Shown here piece by piece: positions 25,344-32,680 of a DNA stretch of 39,123 nucleotides (within the stretch, counting starts at the first letter, position 1; the number at the start of each line of letters is the position of its first letter). This stretch comes from Ruminococcaceae bacterium UBA1236 (lineage in GTDB: Bacteria > Bacillota > Clostridia > Oscillospirales > Acutalibacteraceae), in contig DBWO01000021.1 of the NCBI GenBank assembly GCA_002309055.1, forward strand, positions 8,433 through 47,555, given 5' to 3'. Both the position numbers and the translations under genes were made by a program. The notes beneath the pieces were generated by a model. The model was not told where the DNA came from. It did no database searches and saw only the letters and a program-made list of their open reading frames with translations.

Positions 25344-25693
25344 TGGTGGAGATGGCGGTAATCGAAACCGCGTCCGAAAGACCTCTGCAGGGACTTTCTA
25401 CGAGTGTATTTTACCTTTTGGCGTTCCCTCTGCCGCACGCCGGTAAACGGGCTTGCGGTTTCAGTAGGCGAATTGTTCATGACGGGCTATCCGTCATCAC
25501 CCGTGCACGTTCACTGCTGATCGACGCCTGTTGCAGAGCCGCAGTACTCACTGCACAGACGGCTGCTTAATTAAGCAGCGATTGAAACTGTAGTGTTGTC
25601 GTTTAAATTTAAAATTGCGGATTTTATATAGCAGCCCCGCCCTGCTACTCGCTTATCCGGGCTCGGATCCCCCGTCGAAATCCTTTCATCCCC
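25344..25693 (-). ncRNA. ssrA: Transfer-messenger RNA (tmRNA)
   Basis: 350 nt on the minus strand, five bases beyond smpB. The 5' end GGGGATGAAAGGATTTCGAC pairs with the 3' CATCTCC before ACCA (acceptor stem with one G-U). The T arm is GCGGT-TTCGATT-ACCGC, and CCA is encoded at 25346-25344. The tag frame ends GAC AAC ACT ACA GTT TCA ATC GCT GCT TAA (stop 25573-25571), giving NDNTTVSIAA; an in-frame GCA at 25618 would give the 15-residue AILNLNDNTTVSIAA. A GCTGCTTAA/TTAAGCAGC hairpin surrounds the stop. It rescues stalled ribosomes with SmpB. Confidence 0.93.
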
Positions 25694-25699
25694 ATATGT

Positions 25700-26158
25700 T
25701 TATTTGAGCAGTGAGCGCTGGATATTTCTTTCCGCGTCCTTCCTGGCTGCAGCCTCGCGCTTGTCATAGAGCTTTTTGCCCTTGCAAAGACCTACTTCGA
25801 TTTTCGCCCTGCCGTTTTTAAAGTAAACGCTCAGGGGCACAATCGTGAGGCCCTCCTGCTTGACCTTTGCATACAGGTTTTTGATTTCGCGCTTATGCAT
25901 AAGCAGGCGCTTGACTCTCATAGGGTCGCGGTTGAATATGTTGCCCTGCTCATAAGGGCTTATGTGCATGCCGTTAACGAATATCTCTCCGCCGTTTATC
26001 GAGCACCAGGCGTCCTTGAGGTTGAGCTTTCCCTGCCTTATGGATTTTACCTCGGTGCCGAACAGCTCAATGCCGGCCTCGTACTTTTCGAGCACAAAGA
26101 ATTCGTGGTATGCTTTTTTGTTTTGTGCCACGGGCTTTATGCCCTCGTTTTTTGCCAT
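25700..26158 (-). CDS. smpB: SsrA-binding protein SmpB
   Basis: 152 residues; ATG with AAAGGATGCTAA upstream. It binds the tRNA-like domain of tmRNA and brings it to stalled ribosomes. Conserved parts: NKKAYHEFFVLEKYEAGIEL near the N-terminus, GTEVKSIRQGKLNLKDAW, HISPYEQGN, RVKRLLMHKREI, and the basic tail KGKKLYDKREAAARKDAERN that enters the mRNA channel. The length is typical. The tmRNA gene lies directly downstream on the same strand, the classic smpB-ssrA pair. Confidence 0.97.
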   Translation of the reverse strand: MAKNEGIKPVAQNKKAYHEFFVLEKYEAGIELFGTEVKSIRQGKLNLKDAWCSINGGEIFVNGMHISPYEQGNIFNRDPMRVKRLLMHKREIKNLYAKVKQEGLTIVPLSVYFKNGRAKIEVGLCKGKKLYDKREAAARKDAERNIQRSLLK

Positions 26159-26213
26159 TTAGCATCCTTTCAATGATATGTGTTTATTAATGCTCATATT
26201 GTTGCATTAATTT

Positions 26214-26627
26214 TTATTTAGTTCTCTTTTTTGCGTAAAAATCGCGCTTTGCTTTCTTTTCGTCCGCTTCTCTCTTTGCCGCCGCCGCTCTTTTCGCTTT
26301 CACGTTTGCGAGCGGTTTTGTCTTTTTGGGCGCTTTCTTTTTAGCCGCTTTGTTTTCAAGCTCGTCATTCTTTTTGTAAAGCACGATAACGCCGCCGATA
26401 ATCTGTATCACTTCGCTCCCGGTCTTTTCGGAGAGTTTGTCGGCAAATTCGCGCGGGCTTTCGGGAGCAGAGTCAAGGAGCACCTTGATTTTTATGAGTT
26501 CCTTGGTCTTGAACGCGTCTAGCGTCTGATTTACAACGCCGTCCGACATGCCGCCTTTGCCTATCTGAAATTCGGGTTCAAGGCTGTTTGCCTGAGCTCT
26601 GAACTGAGCTCTCTCTTTGCTTGTCAT
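26214..26627 (-). CDS. yhbY: CRM-domain RNA-binding protein (YhbY family)
   Basis: 137 residues. The CRM domain (about 1-95) shows the KERAQFRAQANSL start, the IGKGGMSDGVVNQTLDAF loop carrying the GxxG RNA-binding motif, LIKIKVL, and IQIIGGVIVLYKKN at its end. YhbY proteins associate with pre-50S ribosomal particles. An unusual C-terminal extension of about 40 residues is Lys/Ala-rich (KKKAPKKTKPLANVK...KKRTK) and would add nonspecific RNA affinity. The start overlaps the rdgB stop by four bases, so the genes are translationally coupled. Confidence 0.9.
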   Translation of the reverse strand: MTSKERAQFRAQANSLEPEFQIGKGGMSDGVVNQTLDAFKTKELIKIKVLLDSAPESPREFADKLSEKTGSEVIQIIGGVIVLYKKNDELENKAAKKKAPKKTKPLANVKAKRAAAAKREADEKKAKRDFYAKKRTK

Positions 26628-27223
26628 ATCTGTTCTCCGATCTTTCCGGCAAGTTCTCTGATTGCTCTGCCTCTGTGGCTGATGGCATCCTTTTCTTCAG
26701 CGGTCAGCTGAGCCATGCTTTTTGTGAAGCCATAGTCCTCAGGCATAAACACGGGGTCGTAGCCGAAGCCGCCGTTTCCGATGCTCTCAAAGCCGATTCT
26801 GCCTTTGCATTCGCCTTTTGCGTATATCACTCTGCCGTCGGGGTAGCAGCAGCAGATTTCACTCACGAAGGCCGCGCCTCTTTTTTCATCCGGCACGCCT
26901 TCAAGATTTTTGAGGAGCTTTGCGATGTTTGCCTCATCGTTGCCGTGCCCGCCCGCGTATCTCGCGGAATAGACGCCCGGTTCACCGCCGAGATAATCGA
27001 CCGTAAGGCCCGAGTCGTCCGCTATGCAGGGCATGCCGCTTTCTCTGCAGCCGCTCTCCGCCTTAAGCAGGGCGTTCTCCTTAAAGGTTGTGCCCGTTTC
27101 CTCAACGTCTGTCAGCTCAATGCCGAGCTCGCTGTCAAGGTGCACTTTTATGCCCAGAGGGGAAAGAATTCTGTATAGCTCATCGCGCTTTTTTGCGTTA
27201 TGGGTTGCAATGATGTAATCCAT
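26624..27223 (-). CDS. rdgB: XTP/dITP diphosphatase (non-canonical purine NTPase)
   Basis: 199 residues from ATG 27223 (AAGGAAGACTGAG upstream); the open frame to 27274 lies within ftsY. It hydrolyses XTP, ITP and dITP to monophosphates, keeping damaged purines out of nucleic acids. Motifs: IIATHNAKKRDELYRIL at the start, TFKENALLKAE, CIADDSGLTVDYLGGEPGVYSARYAG with the metal-binding and catalytic Asp pair, GYDPVF, and SHRGRAI near the end. All are in family order and the length is normal. One base separates it from the ftsY stop. Confidence 0.95.
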   Translation of the reverse strand: MDYIIATHNAKKRDELYRILSPLGIKVHLDSELGIELTDVEETGTTFKENALLKAESGCRESGMPCIADDSGLTVDYLGGEPGVYSARYAGGHGNDEANIAKLLKNLEGVPDEKRGAAFVSEICCCYPDGRVIYAKGECKGRIGFESIGNGGFGYDPVFMPEDYGFTKSMAQLTAEEKDAISHRGRAIRELAGKIGEQI

Positions 27224-27224
27224 C

Positions 27225-28157
27225 TCAGTCTTCCTTATCGTCTTCTTCTCTTTCCTCAAATAAGCTCTCCGCAAAATCCATCGGATCGAAGGGCCTCAGG
27301 TCGTCAATACCTTCGCCGACGCCTATGAATTTGACGGGTACTTTAAGGTCGTTCTTTATCGCGAGCACAACGCCGCCTTTAGCGGTGCCGTCGAGCTTTG
27401 TGAGTATGATGCCGGTGATTTCGGCGCAGTCGAGGAATTCCTTCGCCTGGTTAACCGCGTTCTGGCCGGTAGTCGCGTCAAGCACAAGCAGTATCTCTCT
27501 GTCCGCGTAGGGGAGGAGCTTATCCATAACCCTGTAAATCTTATTGAGCTCGTCCATAAGATTTTTCTTGTTGTGGAGTCTGCCTGCCGTGTCGCAGATG
27601 ATGATGTCCGCGTTTCTCGCCTTGCCTGCCTCTATGGTGTCAAAAACCACTGCGGCCGGGTCCGCGCCCTCTTTGTGTTTAACGATGTCAACACCTGCTC
27701 TGTCCGCCCATATTTCAAGCTGGTCGATAGCGGCGGCCCTGAAGGTGTCCGCGGCGCCGAGGATAACCTTTTTGCCCTCGGATTTGAACATCGCCGCCAT
27801 CTTGCCGATTGAGGTGGTCTTGCCCACGCCGTTAACACCGATAACGAGTATCACGGAGGGCACCGTTATCATATCAACCTCAACTCCTCCGGAGAGGATG
27901 TTGGCAACGATATTTTTGATTTCTTTCTTAACGTCTTTCGCCTTGTGAAGACTCTTCTTGAAAACAGCGTCTCTCAGGCGCGAAACTATCTCTTCGGAGG
28001 TGGTGACGCCAACATCCGACATTATGAGTATCTCTTCAAGGTCATCGTAAAACTCGTCATCAATCTCGTTTTTGCCGTAGAGGGCGGAGTTGATGGCGCC
28101 GGACATACTGTCACGCGTTTTTTTGAGGCCTTTGTTGAGTTTATTGAAAAATCCCAT
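27225..28157 (-). CDS. ftsY: Signal recognition particle receptor FtsY
   Basis: 310 residues; ATG after AAGGAGCAGTAACCCG. It is the SRP GTPase receptor that docks ribosome-nascent-chain complexes at the membrane. Residues 1-90 form the N domain; the G domain has GVNGVGKTTSIGK (107-119), DTFRAAAIDQLEIWA, DTAGRLHNKKNLMDEL, TKLDGTAKGG and FIGVGEGIDDLRPFD. The acidic A domain is nearly absent, as in many Firmicutes, and the membrane-targeting helix is the amphipathic MGFFNKLNKGLKKTRDSM. It follows dnaA after four bases, an unusual partner. Confidence 0.97.
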   Translation of the reverse strand: MGFFNKLNKGLKKTRDSMSGAINSALYGKNEIDDEFYDDLEEILIMSDVGVTTSEEIVSRLRDAVFKKSLHKAKDVKKEIKNIVANILSGGVEVDMITVPSVILVIGVNGVGKTTSIGKMAAMFKSEGKKVILGAADTFRAAAIDQLEIWADRAGVDIVKHKEGADPAAVVFDTIEAGKARNADIIICDTAGRLHNKKNLMDELNKIYRVMDKLLPYADREILLVLDATTGQNAVNQAKEFLDCAEITGIILTKLDGTAKGGVVLAIKNDLKVPVKFIGVGEGIDDLRPFDPMDFAESLFEEREEDDKED

Positions 28158-28161
28158 CGGG

Positions 28162-29469
28162 TTACTGCTCCTTGGAGTTTTTGATTATGTTGTCAAGCGT
28201 TCTGCGCATTGACGAATCGGTTTCCAGCATTTCGGCAACCTTGCCGATAGCGTAGTGAATAGCTGTCCTGTCTCTGCCGCCGAAATATTCGCTTATTTCC
28301 TGCTGTGTAAGGTCCGTGCACTCTTTGACCGCGAAGATGGCCATCTGCCTGGCGTTGGCTGTTTTGGCATCCTTTTTCTTTGACACGATGTCTTCTTTAG
28401 CTATGCCGTAGGTGCGCGCGGTTTCCGCTATAAGCTTGTTGACAAGCTCGGAAACGGGCAGACCTTCGCTCACTATATCCTTGATGGCGCTCTGCGCAAC
28501 GGCGATTGTCACGTTGCCGCCCTCAAGGTTTACGAGAGCGTGAATTTTCTTTACAACGCCCTCAAGCTGTCTGATGTTTGTCTTGACTCTCTCGGCGATA
28601 AACTCGGTGATTTCGCCGGGCAGGTCAAGGCCCAGGTGGTTTGCCTTACGCTGAAGGATTGCCACTCTGGTCTCAAAATCGGGCGGCTGGATATCCGCTA
28701 TGAGGCCCTGCTCAAATCTTGTTCTGAGTCTCTCGTCAAGCACGGCGATATCCTTGGGCTTCGCATCCGATATAAGCACAATCTGCTTGTTGTCATCAAC
28801 AAGAGCGTTGAAGGTGTGGAAGAATTCCTCCTGGGTGGACTGCTTGCCCGCTATGAACTGAATATCGTCCACCAGCAGCACATCACAGCTCCTGAACTTT
28901 TCGTGAATGGCGTTCATATCCTTTTTTCTGATGCCTTCAACGATGAGGTTAACGAATTCCTCGCCCCTCGTGAATATGATTTTAGCGTCGGGATTTCTCT
29001 CGAGTATCATATTTCTGATGGCGCACAGAAGGTGGGTCTTGCCAAGGCCCGATGAGCCGTAAATGAACAGGGGGTTAATCGAAACAACCGGGTCCTCCGC
29101 AACCGCCTTTGCCGCGGCATAGGCGAATTTGTTGGAGGGGCCTACAACGAAGGTGTCAAAAGTGTTTTCCTCCGCTCCGTAGCCGAAACCGTCGTTTGAC
29201 GATGTGTCGCTCACGTCCACTATGGATTCGGGATCCACCATAATGATTTCGGGCTCAAAGCCGAGCACGTTTCTGAACGCGTCCGCGAGCTCGTTGCCAA
29301 ACTGCTTTTCAATTGTGGTTTTTTTGAATTCGCTGACCGCGAGAACTACTTTTTCACCGTCAAAATCGGTAATCTCAATCGGCGCGAACCAGACATTAAA
29401 GATAACGTCGTTGAGCGAGCGGCGAAGTTCCTCGCGAACGAGATTCCACATTTCGTTCAATGATTCCAT
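28162..29469 (-). CDS. dnaA: Chromosomal replication initiator DnaA, altered DNA-reading motif
   Basis: 435 residues; ATG after CAGGAGTATAGCA. Domain I (1-80) contains VIFNVWFAPIEI; domain II is very short (about 82-105). Domain III AAA+ has Walker A GSSGLGKTH (138-146), Walker B VLLVDDIQF (197-205) and sensor LISD. Domain IV includes NARQMAIFAVKECTDLTQQEISEYF, then GGRDRTAIHYA (397-407). The usual base-reading motif is GGRDHTTVxHA, so the His that contacts the DnaA box is Arg (R401) and the second Thr is Ala (A403). It is followed by ftsY rather than dnaN. It initiates replication at oriC and probably regulates genes. Confidence 0.96.
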   Translation of the reverse strand: MESLNEMWNLVREELRRSLNDVIFNVWFAPIEITDFDGEKVVLAVSEFKKTTIEKQFGNELADAFRNVLGFEPEIIMVDPESIVDVSDTSSNDGFGYGAEENTFDTFVVGPSNKFAYAAAKAVAEDPVVSINPLFIYGSSGLGKTHLLCAIRNMILERNPDAKIIFTRGEEFVNLIVEGIRKKDMNAIHEKFRSCDVLLVDDIQFIAGKQSTQEEFFHTFNALVDDNKQIVLISDAKPKDIAVLDERLRTRFEQGLIADIQPPDFETRVAILQRKANHLGLDLPGEITEFIAERVKTNIRQLEGVVKKIHALVNLEGGNVTIAVAQSAIKDIVSEGLPVSELVNKLIAETARTYGIAKEDIVSKKKDAKTANARQMAIFAVKECTDLTQQEISEYFGGRDRTAIHYAIGKVAEMLETDSSMRRTLDNIIKNSKEQ

Positions 29470-29696
29470 TGCTATACTCCTGACATGTCAATAGTTTGAG
29501 TGAGCAATTCAAATTATTATCATCCCGGGGTGTAAAAACGGAGCGCCGCACAAAGCCGTAATGCGGATATTACTCCATATTAATTATTATCCAAAGAAAT
29601 ATAACACAATTCAGCGCGTTTTTCAAGTGTAAAACGCAAAATTATGCTGCCGGATTTGCAAAAAAATCCGTCGGAATCACTGAAAATAAAAAAAGG
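29470..29696. other. AT-rich dnaA-rpmH intergenic region, candidate but atypical origin site
   Basis: In Firmicutes this position commonly holds oriC. Here I find no consensus TTATNCACA box on either strand; the closest is TTATCCAAA (29587-29595). The 10-mer AATTATTATC occurs twice (29512-29521 and 29582-29591). A T/A-rich stretch with CAAAAAAATCCG follows. The dnaA promoter is not clear. Whether this is the origin cannot be decided from the sequence alone. Confidence 0.4.
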
Positions 29697-29726
29697 TTGA
29701 CTTTTATGTGCATTTTGTAATATAAT
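29697..29726 (+). promoter_or_regulatory. Sigma-A promoter of rpmH operon
   Basis: TTGACT (29697-29702), 18-base spacer, TATAAT (29721-29726). Transcription from about 29733 gives a leader of about 93 bases before rpmH. Confidence 0.8.
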
Positions 29727-29767
29727 ATGCAAACTGAGGGCTCATGGCTCTCAAAAATGTTATCGAG

Positions 29768-29792
29768 ATTGCTCCGCTATCCGCGGCGCAAT
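29768..29792 (+). promoter_or_regulatory. Hairpin in the rpmH leader
   Basis: ATTGC-T-CCGC (29768-29777), loop TATCC, GCGG-C-GCAAT (29783-29792): nine pairs with one internal mismatch. No U-run follows, so it is not an ordinary terminator. It may stabilise or regulate the L34 mRNA. Confidence 0.45.
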
Positions 29793-29825
29793 TCCATAAA
29801 GTTACTGTGAATGGAGGTTAGACAC

Positions 29826-29960
29826 ATGAAAAGAACTTATCAGCCCAAGAAGCGTCATCGCAAGATGGAGCACGGCTTCCGCAAGAGAATGGCCGACAGA
29901 AACGGCCGCAAGGTGCTTGCTCGCCGCAGAGCCAAGGGCAGGAAACAGCTCAGCTATTGA
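29826..29960 (+). CDS. rpmH: 50S ribosomal protein L34
   Basis: 44 residues, MKRTYQPKKRHRKMEHGF at the start and KVLARRRAKGRKQLSY at the end, an exact family layout and usual length. It is a basic protein of the large subunit. ATG follows AATGGAGGTTAGACAC. It is the first gene of the conserved rpmH-rnpA-yidD-yidC-jag operon, divergent from dnaA. Its stop overlaps a TTG in the rnpA frame. Confidence 0.97.
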   Translation: MKRTYQPKKRHRKMEHGFRKRMADRNGRKVLARRRAKGRKQLSY

Positions 29961-29971
29961 GCCACGGCAGT

Positions 29972-30331
29972 ATGTCCGCTGTCACAACCTTAAAACAGAA
30001 CACCGAGTTTCACCGGGTTTACGGCAGGGGAAAGAGCGTGAGTTCGCCCGTGCTCGTTACCTATGCCCTTAAGAGTAGAAATTCCGTCTGCAGAGTCGGC
30101 ATCACCGCCTCAAAAAAGCTCGGCAACGCGGTTGTCAGAAACCGCTGCCGCAGAGTAATCAGGGCGGCCTATTCATCGCTCGCGCCCGAATGCGGCGCAG
30201 GGTGGGACATTGTTTTTGTTGCAAGGTACAAAACAAGAAGTCAGAAGATGCAGTCTGTTGCCTCCGTTATGGAGCGCCAGCTCATCGAACTGGGCGTGAT
30301 TGAAAACGATTCCGGGGAGATTTCGTCATGA
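29972..30331 (+). CDS. rnpA: Ribonuclease P protein component
   Basis: 119 residues from ATG 29972 (MSAVTTLKQNTEFHRVYGRG). An in-frame TTG at 29957 overlapping the rpmH stop would add five residues, and neither start has a strong ribosome site; translation may be coupled to rpmH. The protein assists the catalytic RNA of RNase P in maturing tRNA 5' ends. The RNR signature is clear: ASKKLGNAVVRNRCRRVIR. The C-terminus is acidic and short. It overlaps yidD by four bases. Confidence 0.95.
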   Translation: MSAVTTLKQNTEFHRVYGRGKSVSSPVLVTYALKSRNSVCRVGITASKKLGNAVVRNRCRRVIRAAYSSLAPECGAGWDIVFVARYKTRSQKMQSVASVMERQLIELGVIENDSGEISS

Positions 30332-30570
30332 AGAAACTTCTTCTTTCACTTATCCGGTTTTATCGTAAACGTATTTCCCCGCATTTCCCGCCCATGTGCA
30401 GGTATTATCCGACCTGCTCTCAGTACGCAATCGAGGCGATAGAAGTTCACGGCGCCCTCAAGGGCTCACTTCTCGCCGTGCTGAGACTTATGAGATGCAA
30501 TATTCTCTTTCCCGGCGGATACGATCCGGTTCCGCCCAAGAAACACAAACACCCGGAGGAAAAGAAATGA
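30328..30570 (+). CDS. yidD: Membrane protein insertion efficiency factor YidD
   Basis: 80 residues. The family pattern is complete: LIRFYRKRISPHFPPMCRYYPTCSQYAIEAI with the Cys pair, then HGALKGSLLAVLRLMRCN and the PGGYDPVP end. It is a small amphipathic inner-membrane-associated protein thought to help YidC and Sec insert proteins. It overlaps rnpA upstream and yidC downstream by four bases each, so the three are translationally coupled. Confidence 0.96.
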   Translation: MKKLLLSLIRFYRKRISPHFPPMCRYYPTCSQYAIEAIEVHGALKGSLLAVLRLMRCNILFPGGYDPVPPKKHKHPEEKK

Positions 30571-31526
30571 CCGGACTCTATCAATTTTTAGGTGTACCTT
30601 TCGGATACATTCTGAGCTTCCTCTACAACACCGTTGCGTTCGGAAATTACGCGGTAGCGATTATTCTCCTTACGCTCATCGCGAGGGTGCTTATGCTGCC
30701 CACCACCGTGCACCAGCAAAAGGGCATGGCCAAAACTCAGCGTATCCAGGCAAAGGTCCGCAAGATTCAGGAAAAATATGCCGGCGACCAGAGAAAGATT
30801 CAGGAAGAGACACAGGCTCTTTATTCGAGAGAGGGTTATAACCCCATGAATGCCGGCTGCGCACCCATGCTCGTCCAGTTTATACTGCTTTTCGGGCTTA
30901 TCGGCGCTATTTACTATCCTTTGAAGAATTTCCTTCACATTCCCGAAGCGGAAATCAGCATTCTTACCGAGGCCGTTAAAAATATCGGAGCCACCACAAT
31001 GTCCAAGAGCACACATCTGAGCGAACTGCTTGTTATTGAAAACATCTCCCAGCTCAAGGATCTCGAGGGCGTTTCGGCTGAAACCTACAAAGCTATCGAA
31101 AGTGTTGATTTCTCATTTTTCGGTCTGTTTTCGCTCGGTGATGTCCCCATGAACCACAAGGGTCAATTGCACATCATCTGGCTCATTCCCGTTCTCTCCA
31201 CACTCTCCACACTGGGCACGAGCCTCTACTCCTTCTTCAGGCAGAAGCAGACCAACACACCGGCAGCTGCCAACAAGTCAATGGGATGCATGACATTCGG
31301 TATGGCTGCCCTCACTGTTTATTTCGTTATCTACTATCCCGCAGGTATAGGCATTTACTGGATTGCTTCCGGTTTGTTCGGCCTTATTACCACAATAATC
31401 ATCGGAAAGCTGTATTCTCCCAACAAAGTGCTTGCGAAGCTCATGGTTGACGAAACCGTTGAACGCCGCTCAAGAGAAAACAGCCTGAAACTTGTTGCAT
31501 CCGAAAAAGAAAAAAATAATCAGTAA
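30567..31526 (+). CDS. yidC: YidC/Oxa1-family membrane protein insertase
   Basis: 319 residues from ATG 30567 (GGAGGAAAAGAA upstream, ATGA overlap with yidD); a longer frame from 30396 overlaps yidD and is not coding. It inserts membrane proteins and assists Sec. Five hydrophobic segments are visible: YILSFLYNTVAF, AVAIILLTLIARVLMLP (with the conserved groove Arg), MLVQFILLFGLIGAIYY, IWLIPVLSTLSTLGTSLY and MGCMTFGMAALTVYFVIYYPAGIGIYWIASGL. The cytoplasmic loop QRIQAKVRKIQEKYAGDQRKIQEE is typical. No lipobox signal is present, unlike Bacillus SpoIIIJ. The region between the third and fourth helices (about 125-190) is longer than in many homologues. Confidence 0.95.
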   Translation: MTGLYQFLGVPFGYILSFLYNTVAFGNYAVAIILLTLIARVLMLPTTVHQQKGMAKTQRIQAKVRKIQEKYAGDQRKIQEETQALYSREGYNPMNAGCAPMLVQFILLFGLIGAIYYPLKNFLHIPEAEISILTEAVKNIGATTMSKSTHLSELLVIENISQLKDLEGVSAETYKAIESVDFSFFGLFSLGDVPMNHKGQLHIIWLIPVLSTLSTLGTSLYSFFRQKQTNTPAAANKSMGCMTFGMAALTVYFVIYYPAGIGIYWIASGLFGLITTIIIGKLYSPNKVLAKLMVDETVERRSRENSLKLVASEKEKNNQ

Positions 31527-31544
31527 ATTCAGGTGGTGAACTCC

Positions 31545-32375
31545 TTGAAAACCATAGAAATCACAGCTTCCGCTCCCACAGTTGAGGAAGCAAGGCAGTC
31601 CGCCGTTGAGCAGCTCAACGCTCCAGAAGAGGCAGAGGTAAAAATCGAAATCGTCTCTGAGGGCAAGAGCAAGGTGCTCGGTCTTTTCGGCGGCAGCCCC
31701 GCGCTTGTCAAGGCCTACTACGAGGTAGAGGACGACAAGTTTGAAAAAGCAAGAAACTATGTTGACACCATTCTCAGAAGTCTCGGTGTTGAAAAATCCG
31801 AAATCAATTTTGCCGTTGAGGGCGAGGATGTAAGAATAAGCGTATCCTGCGAAGAGGATTACGGCTCGGTTATCGGCAGAAGAGGCGAAACCCTCGACGC
31901 CATCCAGTATCTTGTCCGCCTTGTTATCAACCGCGAAAACGATGAATTCAAGCACGTTTCCGTTAACGTCGGCAACTATCGCGAAAAGAGAGAGGCAACT
32001 CTCAAAGCTCTCGCGAAGAAGAATGCCGCAAGAGTAAGAAAATACGGCAGAAACGTTGTGCTTGAGCCTATGAACCCCTATGAGCGCAGAATCATCCACA
32101 CAACCATTCAGGAGATTGAGGGCGTTACCTCACATTCCGTAGGCAGTGACGATGAGCGCAAGGTTGTTATCACTCTTGAGGAGGGCGTTAAGCCCCTTCA
32201 GGGCGGTTACCAGGGCGGCAGAGGCCGCGGCGGTAACGGCGGCAGAGGCGGAAGAAACAGGGGCGGTTATACCCCCAAAGAGACCGCTTCATCCGACGGC
32301 GAATCAGCACCCAGAGCTCCCAAGAAGGATTTCGAGGGATCGCTCTACGGCAAAATCGAAGTCAACAAAGACTGA
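31545..32375 (+). CDS. jag: Jag/KhpB RNA-binding protein with RG-rich tail
   Basis: 276 residues from TTG 31545, chosen because AGGTGG lies eight bases upstream and the family starts (M)KTIE; GTG codons at 31533 and 31536 overlap that ribosome site. Jag_N domain about 1-50 (KVLGLFGG), KH domain about 75-150 (YGSVIGRRGETLDAIQYLV with the GxxG loop) and R3H domain (MNPYERRIIHTTIQE). The C-terminal 60 residues add a Gly/Arg-rich RNA-binding-type tail (GGYQGGRGRGGNGGRGGR). KhpB works with KhpA in RNA binding and cell-wall/division control. The usual following genes mnmE and mnmG are absent here. Confidence 0.95.
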   Translation: MKTIEITASAPTVEEARQSAVEQLNAPEEAEVKIEIVSEGKSKVLGLFGGSPALVKAYYEVEDDKFEKARNYVDTILRSLGVEKSEINFAVEGEDVRISVSCEEDYGSVIGRRGETLDAIQYLVRLVINRENDEFKHVSVNVGNYREKREATLKALAKKNAARVRKYGRNVVLEPMNPYERRIIHTTIQEIEGVTSHSVGSDDERKVVITLEEGVKPLQGGYQGGRGRGGNGGRGGRNRGGYTPKETASSDGESAPRAPKKDFEGSLYGKIEVNKD

Positions 32376-32382
32376 CGGCTTT

Positions 32383-32674
32383 CGCAGTTAAGCGAAAAAA
32401 AAACGTATAATTAAAGTTAAAGGGCTTGCAGCGGATTGTAACTGCGAGCCCTTATTTGTTAACAAGTACCGGTGTCGGCACATACCGCAAATAAGATAAT
32501 AAATATATCCGTTTTCAGCATTTTTCCTCCCTCGCCGTACCTTCGTACTGTCTTCGGTCGGAGAAAAAGCTGTTTTCATCTTAACTGCAAAAGCCCCGGC
32601 GCAGTTAAGCGAAAAACAAACGTATAATTAAAGTTAAAGGGCTTGTATGTGGTTTTACATACAAGCCCTTGAAT
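32383..32674 (-). repeat. Structured repeat element, copy 2 (inverted relative to copy 1)
   Basis: Read on the minus strand: a unit with hairpin AAGGGCT/AGCCCTT (32670-32637), TTAACTTTAATTATACG, a T-run and CGCTTAACTGCG; a CTTAACTGC/GCAGTTAAG hairpin; the core 32580-32511; a variable stretch; then a second hairpin unit (32453-32420) with the same tail and CGCTTAACTGCG (32394-32383). The units are 217 bp apart, against 218 in copy 1. The core differs from copy 1 at five positions over 65, four of which are paired. It starts seven bases beyond the end of the YgjP-like gene on the same strand. Confidence 0.85.
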
Positions 32675-32680
32675 TTCTTA

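Noticed and set aside
25295..25480. N-terminal extension of paralogue B
   Set aside because: It reads through the tRNA-like 3' half of the tmRNA; the ATG at 25294 has a proper ribosome site and begins the membrane helix.
28540..29055. Plus-strand ORF of 171 residues opposite dnaA
   Set aside because: It is antisense to the AAA+ domain of dnaA with no independent evidence of coding.
31470..32099. Minus-strand ORF of 209 residues opposite jag
   Set aside because: It is fully antisense to a well-conserved gene with all its domains, and has no ribosome site or recognisable domain.
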